Positions 35,010 to 46,720 of a stretch of DNA of 64,000 nt are shown here, one piece after another. The DNA is taken from contig BDDD01002912.1 of the NCBI GenBank assembly GCA_001972305.1, positions 132,567 through 196,566 of the forward strand, given 5' to 3'. The position numbers and the translations under genes were made by a program. The stretch comes from Cephalotus follicularis. Its lineage: Eukaryota > Streptophyta > Magnoliopsida > Oxalidales > Cephalotaceae. A model generated the notes under the pieces. That model had not been told where the DNA came from and made no database searches. It was given only the letters and a program-made list of their open reading frames with translations. How positions within the stretch are numbered: the first letter of the stretch is position 1; each line of letters opens with the position of its first letter.

Positions 35010-35425
35010 TGTGAGATCCAATATCACCCAAGTCAGGTTAATGTGGTGGTAGACACCTTAAGTCACCGATTAGCTTGCTTGACGGTCTCCTAAGTTCAAG
35101 TACAACCATGGTTGATGGATAGGAATAACAATTGGAATGGATCTCTTCCGTTAGCAGAATTCACACGGGAAGATCATGTATTGCATAATGTGTTCATGTC
35201 TCAATGCTCAGAATGTTTTACCTAGATCTTTCTCACGTGCTACAATATGAGCCATTAGAGTTAAGGACGGATACGAGCTTGGAGAGATACCTTTCTGGAT
35301 GATCGATCGTCGAATCAAACAGTTGAGAAAGAAGGGTATTTTCTTAATGGAAGTGTTTTAACGCTGTTTTGGACTTGAGAAAGCCACCTGGGATGTGAGG
35401 AAGGAATGAAAATTTCTACCTTCAC
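35010..35425 (+). pseudogene. pol: RNase H end and chromodomain remnant of C, right of D
   Basis: The frame resumes with CEIQYHPSQVNVVVDTLSHR, the end of RNase H. Integrase is essentially missing. Near 35303-35410 a chromodomain-like tail is visible (IDRRIKQLRKKGIF, LEKATWDV) with a stop inside. A purine tract at 35464-35476 (AAGGAGGGGAGGA) then precedes the 3' LTR. Confidence 0.8.
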
Positions 35426-35463
35426 AATGTTTAACCTAGGGAATCTCAGGATGAGATTTCTCT

Positions 35464-35476
35464 AAGGAGGGGAGGA
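35464..35476 (+). other. Polypurine tract of C
   Basis: AAGGAGGGGAGGA abutting the 3' LTR start at 35477. Confidence 0.88.
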
Positions 35477-36875
35477 TGTAATGCCTTGAATTTTATAACA
35501 ATAATTGTATAAATAATTGTTGTAATATTTGGCACAGCGTATTGCTGTAAGAAAGCGCAATGGAAGCCCGAGGCAATAACATATATTGCGTACTAAAGCC
35601 CGTAATTATAAGGCCCAACATGGCTAATAAAGCCTATTTTTAATGCGCGACAATGCGATCCTATGTTCACATTATTATTGCGAATATTTTGGTGGCTGTT
35701 TGGATAATTAATATCGTAATTTACGGATTAATCGGGACCAGACCAGGAGCTCACCGGTCAGAGCCTTTACCCCCGTTGGTATGCCTCCTTCCTCTTCTCT
35801 TATCTTATCTTTTCTTTTTCTGTTTTCTTCTCCCTGACACCTTGCATCATTGTCACCGTTGCTATGTATTCCACCACTAGTAATCATCGCGAGTGGGTCC
35901 GGTCTTCACCTAGAAGGCCTACTACACCTATTTTAGTGACCGATTAGGCGCCATTCGGTCGAAATCGACCGGATTCTAGCTACCGAGTTGACTTAGTGAG
36001 TCCAACTCATTGGTGCCTATGACCGCACGATTAGCCCCGAGTCTCGGCAATTCACGTGCAGCAGTGTGTTGAAATGATGATTGTGTGGCGTTTTTGGGTG
36101 GTGACCGAAGTTGTGGACGACCGACGAGTCAACTCAGTGAGTTGAACTCACTACCGCCTGTGACACGGCGTTCAGTGTCGATTCACGATGAGTCTGGAGC
36201 GATTTTGTGTAGCTCATTCAATATGGAACTTGTTTATGGCGTGGCCAGAGCCCCGATGGGTTGGCCGGAACTCCGGTGATGATAATTTGTATTTGCTACC
36301 TATGAGTAGATCGAAACGAAATGTGATGGTTATTACAGTGATACAAAGAGAAAGAGAATTTTGTTGACACGAGATGGAGTTGTGCTCGTAGCGACGAGTG
36401 AAGCTTAGAGGAGGTAATGGTTCGTCGATTCTACTGGAAGTCCTCCCGAATCACAAGCTCAGCTGTTAACAGGTAGGGTATACATTTGCTCCGATGGTAC
36501 GTGCTCAATGGTTGTTGCCTTGATCTCATTCGTATACACCGGTATGAGATGATAGTATACGAATGGTAGATCACTAGAGTAGGTTATGCTACTTGCATTG
36601 CATTCATGCATTCTAAATGGTTATATGGATCGATATGTGTACGAATTGTAATTATATGAATGCATGATTGTACATATATATATATACATACGAGTATACA
36701 GAGGGATGTGGATATTGCATATGGTATAAGGTTTAGATGTTGAATTTAGAGGAGATGAGTTCTTGCCTTCTCTCAATTCATGGGCTATGGCATGAATCTT
36801 AAAAGGGCTTTGAACTGTCTTAGATATTGTTTTCACTGAAGTGCGAACTGTTTTGCAAAACAATATTTCTACCAA

Positions 36876-37021
36876 AATGGTCGACGCTTTCTTCTTAACT
36901 GCCGACGCTTTTATGTGTTAAACCAAACAGTCGATGCCTTATGCTTTCAAACAAACCGTTGATGCTTTATACTTGTGCTTTCTAAAACTGTTGACGCCTA
37001 TGGTTAAGCATCGACGCTTAG
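36876..37021 (+). repeat. GTCGACGCTT-type palindromic words, 3' LTR of C
   Basis: GTCGAC at 36880-36885, with GCCGACGCTT (36901), GTCGATGCC, GTTGATGCTT, GTTGACGCC and ATCGACGCTTA following. Which units keep the exact core differs from the 5' LTR. Confidence 0.85.
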
Positions 37022-37984
37022 TGCTCTGTTTTAGTTAAACTCAACTGTTTTATATGGTTTTGATCCGAAATGGATTTCGATACAAATGGATTTCATAGGA
37101 AGCCTCCCTAAAGAAAGTCTCATAAAAAGGGGATTTATACAAATTGTTTTCAAAAATTGTTAGGTTAGTTCCATTGGGATATCTAGACGCGGATATCTTA
37201 TTTTGACTTCCTCCCCATTGTTTTACGGATTTCAAGTTGGTTAGGATAGTTCCATGGGACATCTGGACACGAATACTCCCATTTGGACTCCCTTCCCATT
37301 CATTATAACTTCGATAGGAACCAACCAAATGATATATGAATATTGATTAAAAAATGGATTATGGAAATGAAAATGGCCATTGAATATGAAAAATGATTTA
37401 TGACTACAGAATTGATATTACATGTTTTGACGGATGTGGATCCATGATATCCTTTACAAATGGCTCCTATCATTTAAAAGCGTACATGATTTTGGGTCAC
37501 AACTACGGGATGGATTATTGATTGTATTGTATGAGACCTAAATAAGATAACCCATTCATGATCCTCACCTTCGTCATGAGGGTCATGAATGCTAGACCAC
37601 ATTATCTAGTATCAAAATACACAACGTGGACCCCACTCATTGGGAGGCCCCAAATAGACTAGTGGACCCCACTTATTGGGAGGCCCTAAATACACTACGT
37701 AGACCTCGCATCGTGGGGGGACCCAATGAACTATGATATGAATGATGTGGTTAGTGTTATCTCATTCCTCACTCCTCCACGACACCAAAAGTGCATCGAG
37801 GGTGGGATGGACCCTATGGACTGATAGTCCCTATGATTGATATTGATTGTTATATGGATTTTCTGCAGGCCTATGGCCTTTGATGTAATTAGGACTAGCT
37901 AAATATACCCCGCTTAGGGACGGCTGTTATATTGAAGCTGTCCATGTTTGACATTTACACACATGACATCACATGGCATATTGA

Positions 37985-37985
37985 T

Positions 37986-38035
<50 letters not shown>
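37985..38035 (+). repeat. CA/TA microsatellite
   Basis: About 14 AC units followed by about 12 AT units. The matching place in the 5' LTR (about 22017-22040) has only a short interrupted TA run, so the expansion happened after insertion. Confidence 0.95.
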
Positions 38036-39232
38036 TGTTCACCACATGACTTATGATTACACTGGATGCATGCATAGCACCTTACTCCTTGTGGCATGCA
38101 TGGCATATCTTTATATTGTTGCATGCATGGTATATAGTATAGCCGTCCGCCATACGGATGGTATGGTTACGAATCGTGTGGTTATGGAACGAGTACGATA
38201 TGGTTGCAGATCATATTGTTATGGATCGTAATTGTCCGGATTGTAATGGTGTATGGATATTGATGGTGGCTGTAGCCAGAGAGACCAGTGTTAGAGAATG
38301 TCCATCTTTTCTTCCCTATTCTACTTACGGATGCTACTCTAATATGCCAGTGGAATGAGGACTTCTACCTAGGACGCCAGGAGCGCCTAGTCTGTTACCT
38401 TGGCAGAGAAGGCCGAGAAGAGCCAATACGCTTGAAAGGATTTTAGAATGATATAGACGTTGATGATAGTGGAAAGTTTCTAGATGCTAGATTTCATAGC
38501 AGGAGTTAAATCGATTATCGTGCATACATCTTTCATATTCTACATACATCTCAAATGGCATACTTATCTGCTGCACTTCTATATGTACCTTGCATATGTG
38601 TATCCTAGATAGCCTTTGGGTTGCTAACCCATTGCATTATATTGTTATGTAATGGGTCAGGTTCAGGTCCAGGTGACGCGCAGCAGGGACCAGCTAAGTT
38701 AAATCGCAGGGTAAGGATTTACATCTCCTCCAACCCACTTTGTATAAATGTGATATTGTAAAGGGACATATATTGAATATGGATATATTTATGGTTGTTG
38801 TGTAATAGACAAATCTAAAGATGAAATAGAGATATGTTTTATATTCAGCTATTGACCTGTCGGCTTGTGGAAGTGTTTGTTTAATATGTGCGTTGATGTA
38901 AAGGACATGGAAAGGTCCATACATTGTGATAAACTGCTGATTCCTCCTTCGGGAGTGTGGTTGTTGAGGGCTGAGCCCAAGATATAAAATGTGTTTTTCT
39001 TTACAGGGAGTTTAGTCCAATAAATGAATACTTCATGCCGAAATTTTAGGAGATATCAAGAGTTAGTTTTTATATGGATTGATTAATTCCACTGTTGTAA
39101 TACGATTGATTAAAGTTTTAAATTTGTAGCACTTTTTGGAGTATGAATTATATGATTGAATGACTGAATGGAAGGTATCTCACACATTAGATTGTGGGGG
39201 TTTACCCTCACGGTTCGGAGCATGATAGTCTC

Positions 39233-39425
39233 TCAAACCAGTCGGCTGTTCTGGGCGAGCAATACATGTGTAGTCGACTGTTTTCCTTCAACAGTCGACT
39301 GTTTCTTGCGAACAATATCCTAAACCTTCCTACAACTCATCCCCGCTATTTTCTAGGTAGAATAATGCATGCACAGTCGACTGCATACATTGAACAGTCT
39401 GCTATTTTACTTCAATAGTCAGTTG
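39233..39425 (-). repeat. CAGTCGACTG cluster 2 of E LTR
   Basis: GTCGAC at 39273-39278, 39294-39299 and 39376-39381, with variants GTCGGCTG, GTCTGCT and GTCAGTTG. It lies 1.13-1.33 kb from the LTR start, as cluster 2 does in A. Confidence 0.88.
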
Positions 39426-40229
39426 TTCAGGGCTAATCAGTAGCATGCAAATCAATCAATCGAACCAAACAGATTATTGCAAGCTCAACAACTATATTCG
39501 CATAACAGACAACCATAAATGGTCGTCACATAATTCATATATCACGACATCGTTCACGGATTTCATCGGATGGACCATTATAATGATTGAGTTCAACATG
39601 CAAGTACATAGTCACTACTTGAATCCCAACAATATGCATGGCAGGTAACAACCAATAGCAACCAGGACATCAAATCAATAATCCACAATTCACGTAATCA
39701 TGCATAACATCAATGAACAGTCATTAATTTTGAACTCAAAATTGCATGTATATTCACTACAATCCCCTACCTTTTGATTCCAAGTTAGGAATCTGAAAGT
39801 CCACCTCTTTAAGTTCCTGGTCAGTGATGTTCTGAGCTTTCCAACCTCTCCAATTCAAATCCAGTAGCTCCAACCCGAGCTCCTTGGTTCAACAGTGGAG
39901 GATTGCTCTCACATTCTCCTCTCATGATTTCTCACTGTGTTTTCCTCTATAAATTCGCTTTGGTTCTTTCTTTCCAGGTGCTGGGAAAGAGAGGTGAAGA
40001 TGAGAGCATTTTATGCAGGCAATTCTCTCTCTCCCTTCATCAGCCGTTTCCATGGCACTAAATGCCATTTTCCTTTCCACGGGCTGCTTGCACTCACACA
40101 TGTCTATCCTTCTCCACCATTTGGCTTGAATGGCATGCAAGTGGCGTCTCCTTTCCTCCTATGGGTCGCATAACGCACATGTGTCACACACCTTCTTCTT
40201 GTCATATGTTGAAAATACAAAGCACAAAC

Positions 40230-40380
40230 CAGTCGACTGTTCCTCCTTAACTGTCGGCTGTTCACTTGTCCGTTGTACTACCAGGTGGCCCGACAGTCCA
40301 TCAGTCGACTGGTTATCCCCCCAGTCGACTGTCACATTATACAGTCCCCCAGTCGACTACTCCGTCATCCAGCTGGCTGT
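40230..40380 (-). repeat. CAGTCGACTG cluster 1 of E LTR
   Basis: GTCGAC at 40232-40237, 40304-40309, 40324-40329 and 40352-40357, with GTCGGCTG and CAGCTGGCTG variants; 200-330 bp from the LTR start. Confidence 0.88.
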
Positions 40381-40559
40381 TTTGAGTGTCTTTCCCACTA
40401 TCAAATTACTTTTACGCCTTTAACATTTCTTACTCACAATCAACATTATAATAGGGAAAACATCATCAAATTCAGGAATTTCACCATTCTTATTAATTCC
40501 ATGATAAGATTACATTGGAAATTAAAATATTACAATATGTAAAAATCTCAGGCGTTACA

Positions 40560-40571
40560 TCCACCCCTCCG
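40560..40571 (-). other. Polypurine tract of E
   Basis: On the minus strand CGGAGGGGTGGA abuts the LTR start at 40559, so this is a 3' LTR. Confidence 0.85.
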
Positions 40572-40604
40572 TCAAGGAATTTTGTCCTCGAAATGGAAAC
40601 GACA

Positions 40605-41890
40605 CTAAATCAAATGCGGGTAACGCTCTCAGATATCATCCTCATGTTCCCAAGTGCCCTCATCTGAATGGTAGAACTACCATTGAACTTTCACAATCAA
40701 AATGGTTCGGTTCCTCAACATCTGCATCTTCCAATCCAGAATGTGCACCGCAACTCCTCGCACGAAAGGTCATCTTGCACAGGAACCGAATCACAATCCA
40801 AGACATGTGATAGGTCTCAGATATACCTCCTCAACATAGACACATGGAAGACATCATGCACGTTTGACAGTGTAGGAGGTAAACCAAGCTAGTAGGCTAA
40901 CTCCCTAACTCTCTCCAAGATCTCAAAAGGACCAATATAGCACGGAGCTAAGTTTCCCTTCTTCCTAAACCTTTGCATGCCCTTCCATGGTGAAACCTTG
41001 AAGAACATGTGATCACCAACATCGAAGGTTAAAGGCCTTCTCTTGATACTGTCCACATAGCTCTTCTGTCGGCTTTGAGCAACAAGTAGCTTCTCCTTGA
41101 TCACCTTGACTTTCGCCGAAGTCTCCTCTACTAGATCCGTCCCAAGTAATGGTCGCTTACCAACCTCATCCCAACAAATGGGCGATCTATACTTTCTCCT
41201 ATACAGAGCCTCGTATGGTGCCATACAGATACTCGAGTGATAGTTGTTATTATACGAAAACTCTATCACAGGGATGTGGTCCTGCTAAGTACCTACGAAG
41301 TCGATAACACAGGCTCGAAGCATATCCTCAAAGGTCTGGATGGTACGTTCTGACTACCCATCGGTTTATGGGTGAAAGGCAGTGCTCAGGTTTAGATTCA
41401 TCCCAAAAGCTGTTTGAAACCTCTTCCAAAAGTTGGAAGTGAAGATAGAATACCTGCTATGCTCACGGGAAAACCGTGCAATCTCACAATCTCCTTGATG
41501 TATAAACGATCCAACTTACTCGCTGAGTCAGTAACATGCGTCGGTAGAAAGTGGGCTGGTTTCGTGACCCGATCAACAATAACCCATACCGCATTGTGAT
41601 GATTCCGTGTCAACGAAAAACCCGAAACGAAATTCATCGTCACATGCTCCCATTTCCACTCTGCCACTGGCAATGGCTGGAGTAAACCTGCAGGCCTCTG
41701 GTGCTCAGCCTTAACTCTCTGACAGGTATCACACTTCACAACATACTCGACAATCTCCCGCTTCATACCTAACCACCAGTAATTCCTCTTCATATCCTGA
41801 TACATCTTGGTGCTACCAGGATGGATACTATACTAAGATTTGTGAGCCGCATAGAGTAACTCACTCTTCAACCCGTGTTCATTCGGAAGG
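40605..41890 (-). pseudogene. pol: Integrase and chromodomain of E, truncated
   Basis: The minus strand opens at 41890 with CLPNEHGLKSELLY, a truncated start of the integrase zinc domain. It continues through YYQDM-like NYWWLGMKREIVEYV, KCDTCQRVKAEHQRPAG and EWKWEHVTMNFVSGF, where N replaces the first core aspartate. VWVIVDRVTKPAHFLP follows, then frame breaks around 41400-41270. From 41269 come SYNNNYHSSICMAPYEALY, GDHMFFKVSPWKG and [16 protein letters not shown] chromodomain remnant (EGTWEHEDDI, ERYPHLI) ends at 40605. RT and RNase H lie beyond the insertion of F and are not found in this window. Confidence 0.9.
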
Positions 41891-41895
41891 CACAC

Positions 41896-43364
41896 TGATA
41901 AGCATACAAATGTGTTCTTTTTAATGAGTTAATTATTATATTATTATGCCTAGAATAGACTACTATAGTGGTGTTTATTTGATTTTCAGGTATTATGTTT
42001 ATTATAGCAGAATAAGAGAAAATGAAGCTAAAAGCTACTTTTTAAGTTAAAGTGGTTTGAAGTAAAAAAATTGATTAAAGAATGCACCCACTTAAGCGAG
42101 ATAAGTCAAAATTTAAAGCTCGTAAGATATTGAATATTGAACTCATTTTGTTCAAAAATTTATTTGGAGCACTTTTAGTTCTTGGGCCGACTCATTTTGA
42201 AGCTCCGATGAAAGGATGTCACAAGAAAATCAAAGTTGAATCATTTGAAGCCATGCGCCACATGTTGTCATCTGCAAAATGCCACAAGTCTTCAGCCTGC
42301 ATGCATGCATTCAACAAGTCTTCAGCCCATTTCATGCACAAGTCCATGCAGCGACATGATGTCATCCATGCAATATTCAGCCCAACATGCAACCAATCGC
42401 CATCTGCCGAATCCATGCGTTGATGCATACATCCATCATCCAGCCCATGCGTCACAAACCATTCAATTCAACGCCAGCGCAAGCAGCCCATGCAATGCAT
42501 CAAGTGTGCAACCATAGATCCAACCCATGCGAATAATAGGGTTTAGTCGGCTACATATATATATGGCATAAAATGAGAGAGACAATAGAGACACACGGAA
42601 GAGACGCAATAAGAGACAGAAGAGCGGTAGTAAAAAGAGAGGACGTAGCCGATAGTAGGGAGGTGGAGAAGATGGAGAATTCAATGAAGAATATTGCCAT
42701 CATCGTCATTATGCTCTGCTAAGTATTTTAATCCCTAGATATAGATGAACCCGTGTTATATATATATTTCAGTTTTGGTTTATAATTTAATTGCATGTTT
42801 GTGGGACACTTTTTCTTGTTTATGTAGTGACAACATTGATGAGAATAATTTTTAATGATATGAAATCTTTTTTGATATTTCAGTGTTAGTAGCTCTAATT
42901 CATCTACATCATGAAATGCTTTTTATGTGCTTGAACCAATGACACCCTTTAACCAATCAACCTTTTGAGAGTATCAAGGTGTGACAGGATATGTTGTACC
43001 TAGGCTAATTTTGTAATTTTCGACACTGAACTAAAACTTGGGCCATGAATTTGAGTATATATATAAGCATGCAGGGATTCTCACATCTACGGGATTACCT
43101 TTTCATATCACTTTTCTTATTTATTTATTTTCTTAGTTTACATTAGATATTTAATTTGAATTGTTCAATTTGTCATTGCCATAGTTTAATCCAACCAATC
43201 ATCTTTTCTAAGTTGTTTTTATTGTTCATTTATTTTCTGTTTTGGTACATCCTAAGTTTATTTTTATAGTATCTCATTTCAGCTCTTTGTGGGAACGATC
43301 CCTACTTCCACTTGCTAAATTGTTAGATTCGGGTAATTTTGATTCGGCTTAACGACGCCCATCA
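41896..43364 (+). repeat. 5' LTR of F
   Basis: 1469 bp, TGATAAGCAT to GCCCATCA, set by the primer site at 43371. Inside are numerous ATGCA-rich words near 42290-42510; the open stretches there are not genes. Confidence 0.85.
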
Positions 43365-43370
43365 AAATTT

Positions 43371-43388
43371 TGGCGCCTTTGCTGGGGA
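43371..43388 (+). other. Primer-binding site of F (tRNA-Asp type)
   Basis: TGGCGCCTTTGCTGGGGA, six bases after the LTR end. It matches the Athila-type site TGGCGCCGTTGCCGGGGA at 16 of 18 positions. Confidence 0.88.
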
Positions 43389-43489
43389 GCGTAGTGAGTG
43401 TCATAAAAATAGCTTAGGGAGCTTAGTGAGAGTCAAAAAAATAAAAACTTAGGAATTTTTTTTTTCTTCTTTTCATTGTAGATAGATGC

Positions 43490-45206
43490 ATGCTAGGTCG
43501 CCAATCATTGGATTCTGAAGTAGTTACTTGTGACCCAGAAATTGAAAGAACTTTACCTAGCATTAGAGCAAACACTATAATGGGTAAAAATCGTGACGTG
43601 CCCCAAAGACGACCCTTAAGTGAACATTTTACCCCATGTGCATATACCACTGCCTCGTGTATTAGGGTGCCTGCTGTCCAAGCAGCTTAGTATGAGATCC
43701 AGTCTAGCATTATTCAGATGTTACCATCCTTTTATGGACTTGCCAATGAGGAACCATACAAGCATTTAGACGAATTCAGTGAGATATGCTCAACATTTAA
43801 ATTCCAAAATTTGTCAGATGATGCCCTTAAGCTGATTTTGTTTCCATTCTCATTGAAAGATAGAGCTAAACAATGGTTACATTCCTTAGACTCCGTAATC
43901 ATCACCACATGGGCACAATTACAGCACGAGTTCCTCGAGAAATATTTTCCCATAGGCCGAACTAACCAGATAAGACGAGCTCTCACTAGCTTTTCGCAAC
44001 AAGATGGTGAGCAGTTCCATGAGTCACGGGAAATATTAAAGGACCTCACATAAAAATGCCCCCATCATGCCATTCCTAAATGGAAATTAGTCGAATGCTT
44101 CTACGATGGACTGACCGCACAAAATAAGCAGATGGTGGATGCTTCTTGTGGAGGTACATTCATGCACAAAAGTGAAGATGAGGCTTGGCAATTGTTTGAG
44201 TCTTTCAACGAGAACTCTTTGCATCATTTATCATCCAGAGTAGAGTCTTTCGCTACGAGTACTCAAAAGAAATGAGGTATATATGAACTTAGCCAATTTG
44301 AAACCATCAAGGCTAAGGTGGACAACTTATCCCAAAAATTAGATAAGGTGGACATCTTATCCCAGAAATTAGATAAAGTGTGACCATACCTTGAATTTAG
44401 ATAAGGTGATTCCTCCAACACATTACATGAGTGATTATCCGCTTGCTGTGCAATACCTTGAATTTATTCAGGAGCAATCACAAGCAATCCAAGGATTCTT
44501 TAGACCGGTTAACGATCCATTTTCCAATACATATAACCTGGGATGGAGGAATCACCCAAATTTTTCATGGAAACAGCCTAATACTAGCCACAATCCCCCA
44601 TATAGGCAAAATAATTCCATTCCTTACCAAAATGCCTATAGGGATGTGCAACAACCAAATCCTCCACCACATCAAATGGCCACGACAACTGAAGATAAAA
44701 TGGATAAGGTTCTATTTGCTTTGGATGGGATCACAAAGAATAGCCAAAAATATGATCAGATTCTTCACTCCCATACCCAATCCATCTCCAAGTTAGATTC
44801 TTAAATAGGACAACTAACCGACATCATTAGAAATAGAGAAGAAGGACACCTGCCTAGTCAAGTGGTAGGAAACCCTAGAAACCAGTCTGCACAGTGTTCC
44901 CACATTGAACAAGCTCAAGCAATTACTACTTTGAGAAGTGGTAGAAGAATTGGAGAACCACAAGTGACTGTTGCAAATCCTTATCCGACTCGTGAAAAGA
45001 TTCTTGAGGAGAATGAGTCTTTCGAGAGTGGTGAGAAAGAGAGCGTTAGCAATTCTAAAACGGAAGTCACTAAAGCCTCCACATCTAAAGAGAACGAACA
45101 CAAGGGGAAGGACAAAGACATCATTCTTGTTTCACCTAAAGCACCTTTTCCTGAGTGTTTGCGATCTCTGTCTTTAGTTCCTCCATTTGGTACGAAGTTA
45201 GGATGA
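43490..45206 (+). pseudogene. gag: Athila-type gag of F, interrupted
   Basis: The capsid core is clear at 43718-44053: FYGLANEEPYKHLDEFSEIC, LFPFSLKDRAKQWLHSL, TWAQLQHEFLEKYFPIGRTN and a final LKDLT, the order typical of Athila gag. In-frame stops occur at 43688, 44051 and 44272. A frame change near 44380 leads to 44391-45206, with NPFSNTYN-like PFSNTYNLGWRNHPNFSW, repeated low-complexity Asn/Pro stretches, and the conserved QAITTLRSGRRIG block, interrupted by TAA at 44802. No CCHC knuckle is visible. Confidence 0.9.
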
Positions 45207-45367
45207 ATGGAAGAGATGATGGAACTGTTCAAACAAATCCAAATTAACCTTCCTCTCTTAGATGCGATATGACAAGTGCTAGCTTATGCCACGTTTCTGA
45301 AAGAATTGTGCACCAAGAAGAGTAAGCTGAAAAGCACATTCCAAACACGGTCCATTTCATAGAGCAA

Positions 45368-46000
45368 GTGAGCACAGTTCTTTCTAACAAGTTGCCATCT
45401 ATACTCAAAGACCCTGGAGCTCCTCTAATATTTTGCAAGATTGGAAATTTACTTATGGAGAGAGCACTCCTTGATTTAGGGGCCAGCATTAATACCCTCC
45501 CTAGCTCAGTTTATGACCATTTCGGATTTGGAGAATTGAAACCTACTCAGGTAACCCTTCAACTTGCTGATAGATCTTTGAAAATTCTGAAGGGATTCAT
45601 TGAGGACTTTTTGGTGAAAGGAGATGAGCTTTATTTTCTAGTGGATTTCCTTATGCTTGATATGGAAACACATGCGAATGAGAAGCCCCAATTGATTATC
45701 TTAGGTCGTCCTTTCTTAGCCACAACAAATGCTTGCATAAATTGTCAATCTGGAGCTACAGACATATCCTTTGGTAATAAGAAATTGAGAATAAATATCT
45801 TCAATTCACCCATAGGACCGCAAGGTGAGGAGGTTTGTTTTTCCATAGATAGGATAGATAGGACATATCCTCGGAGTTTCGTTGGCGACGATTGTGAGGC
45901 AGACTCTGACACTGTTGAGATTAAGCCCCTGTTGGATTCTCCTTTGATACACTCGACCCTTGACAGGATTGACACACAGTGGATGGAAAATGAAGCATAG
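45368..46000 (+). pseudogene. Aspartic protease region of F
   Basis: A 210-residue open stretch with the Athila protease signature: LLDLGASINTLPSSVYDHFG (catalytic D-L-G-A-S, with L where S or T is usual), TLQLADRSLKILKGFIEDFL, and LIILGRPFLATTNACINC. It matures Gag and Pol. It lies in a different frame from the end of gag. After residue about 155 a family-specific acidic stretch follows, then TAG at 45998. No RT follows. Confidence 0.9.
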
Positions 46001-46720
46001 TTAGCATGGCTAGAAAACAACATCAATGAGCCAACTTCGGGTAGTGAATGGGATCATCAATCCCATTACACTCACAAAATTGCCACGTATGACCAAACAT
46101 ATTTTGAAATTTTTTTTGAAAGCCACTTCATAAAATGTTTTGAAGAATTCAAAGAACTAGAAGCCACGCAAAAGGATGTTCTGAGTTGGTTAGACGATGG
46201 GCTCATTGATTCAATTTCGGATAATCAATGGGACGATCTGTCCCATTTCACGCATAAGATTAGCACGCCATCACATCCTCACACCACCCTCAAAAAGAAA
46301 TTTTTCTTTACTAAAGATCGAATAGGATGGAGGGTATGCATTCTCAATGCTCACATTTTTCACTAGTTGGTTGGCAATACTTATTCTAGTTTTCTTGATT
46401 GTTTTTATTGGTGGAAATCTTGTTGAGATGGTTTTTATATGGTAAAAGTTATTTTCTCCCATTGTGTTGATGCACTTAAATGTTATGGTTCAATTGATGA
46501 TTTTTACTGGTGGAAATATTTTTGGGATGCTATTTATATTATTCAAACTGTGCTTTCACTTGGTATTTTTGAATTTTCTTGGACAGGTTTTGAAGACACA
46601 TTTAACGTCAATGGGTTGCGTTTGAAACCATATGTAGATGAAATTACTGATGGACAGATCATTGAGTCTGTTAACTTGATTGATCCTGTCTACACTCCTC
46701 CGTAATATCCATACCAGCTG
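46001..46720 (+). pseudogene. Post-protease segment and pol C-terminal tail of F
   Basis: After the protease comes an acidic repeat-like segment in which two similar lines occur (EWDHQSHYTHKI near 46050 and QWDDLSHFTHKI near 46230). 46439-46705 has an open stretch ending TFNVNGLRLKPYVDE, which matches the very C-terminus of Athila pol (FKVNGQRLKPY-like). So the two ends of pol are present while RT, RNase H and integrase are not. Confidence 0.7.

Larger units (their letters stand above)
19288..39227 (+). mobile_element. Ty3/gypsy chromovirus 'C', 19.9 kb including nested element D
   Basis: Flanked by a perfect GTCTC duplication and by LTRs of 3942 and 3751 bp starting TGTAATGCC and ending GCATGACA (3' copy GCATGATA). 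The primer site is tRNA-Met-like with one change. The internal region before insertion of D was only about 1.8 kb, with gag, RT, RNase H and chromodomain remnants, so most of pol was already lost. Its RNase H is cut by element D. Confidence 0.93.
35477..39227 (+). repeat. 3' LTR of C
   Basis: 3751 bp, TGTAATGCC to GCATGATA. Differs from the 5' LTR by indels, including loss of about 200 bp near 35740 (the stretch at 19555-19735 of the 5' copy) and a gain of CA/TA repeats at 37985-38035. Confidence 0.93.
39228..40559 (-). repeat. Ty3 chromovirus 'E' LTR, proximal part
   Basis: Starts with the GTCTC duplication of C (39228-39232). On the minus strand the LTR begins TGTAACGCCTGAG at 40559, next to a purine tract, and continues past element C to 17951. 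It carries two palindromic-word clusters. Confidence 0.85.

Noticed and set aside
42219-42517. Overlapping open stretches on both strands in the 5' LTR of F (rich in His, Met, Cys)
   Set aside because: Caused by an ATGCA-rich LTR segment; both strands are open at once and the 3' LTR copy at 48557-48795 varies without regard to codons.
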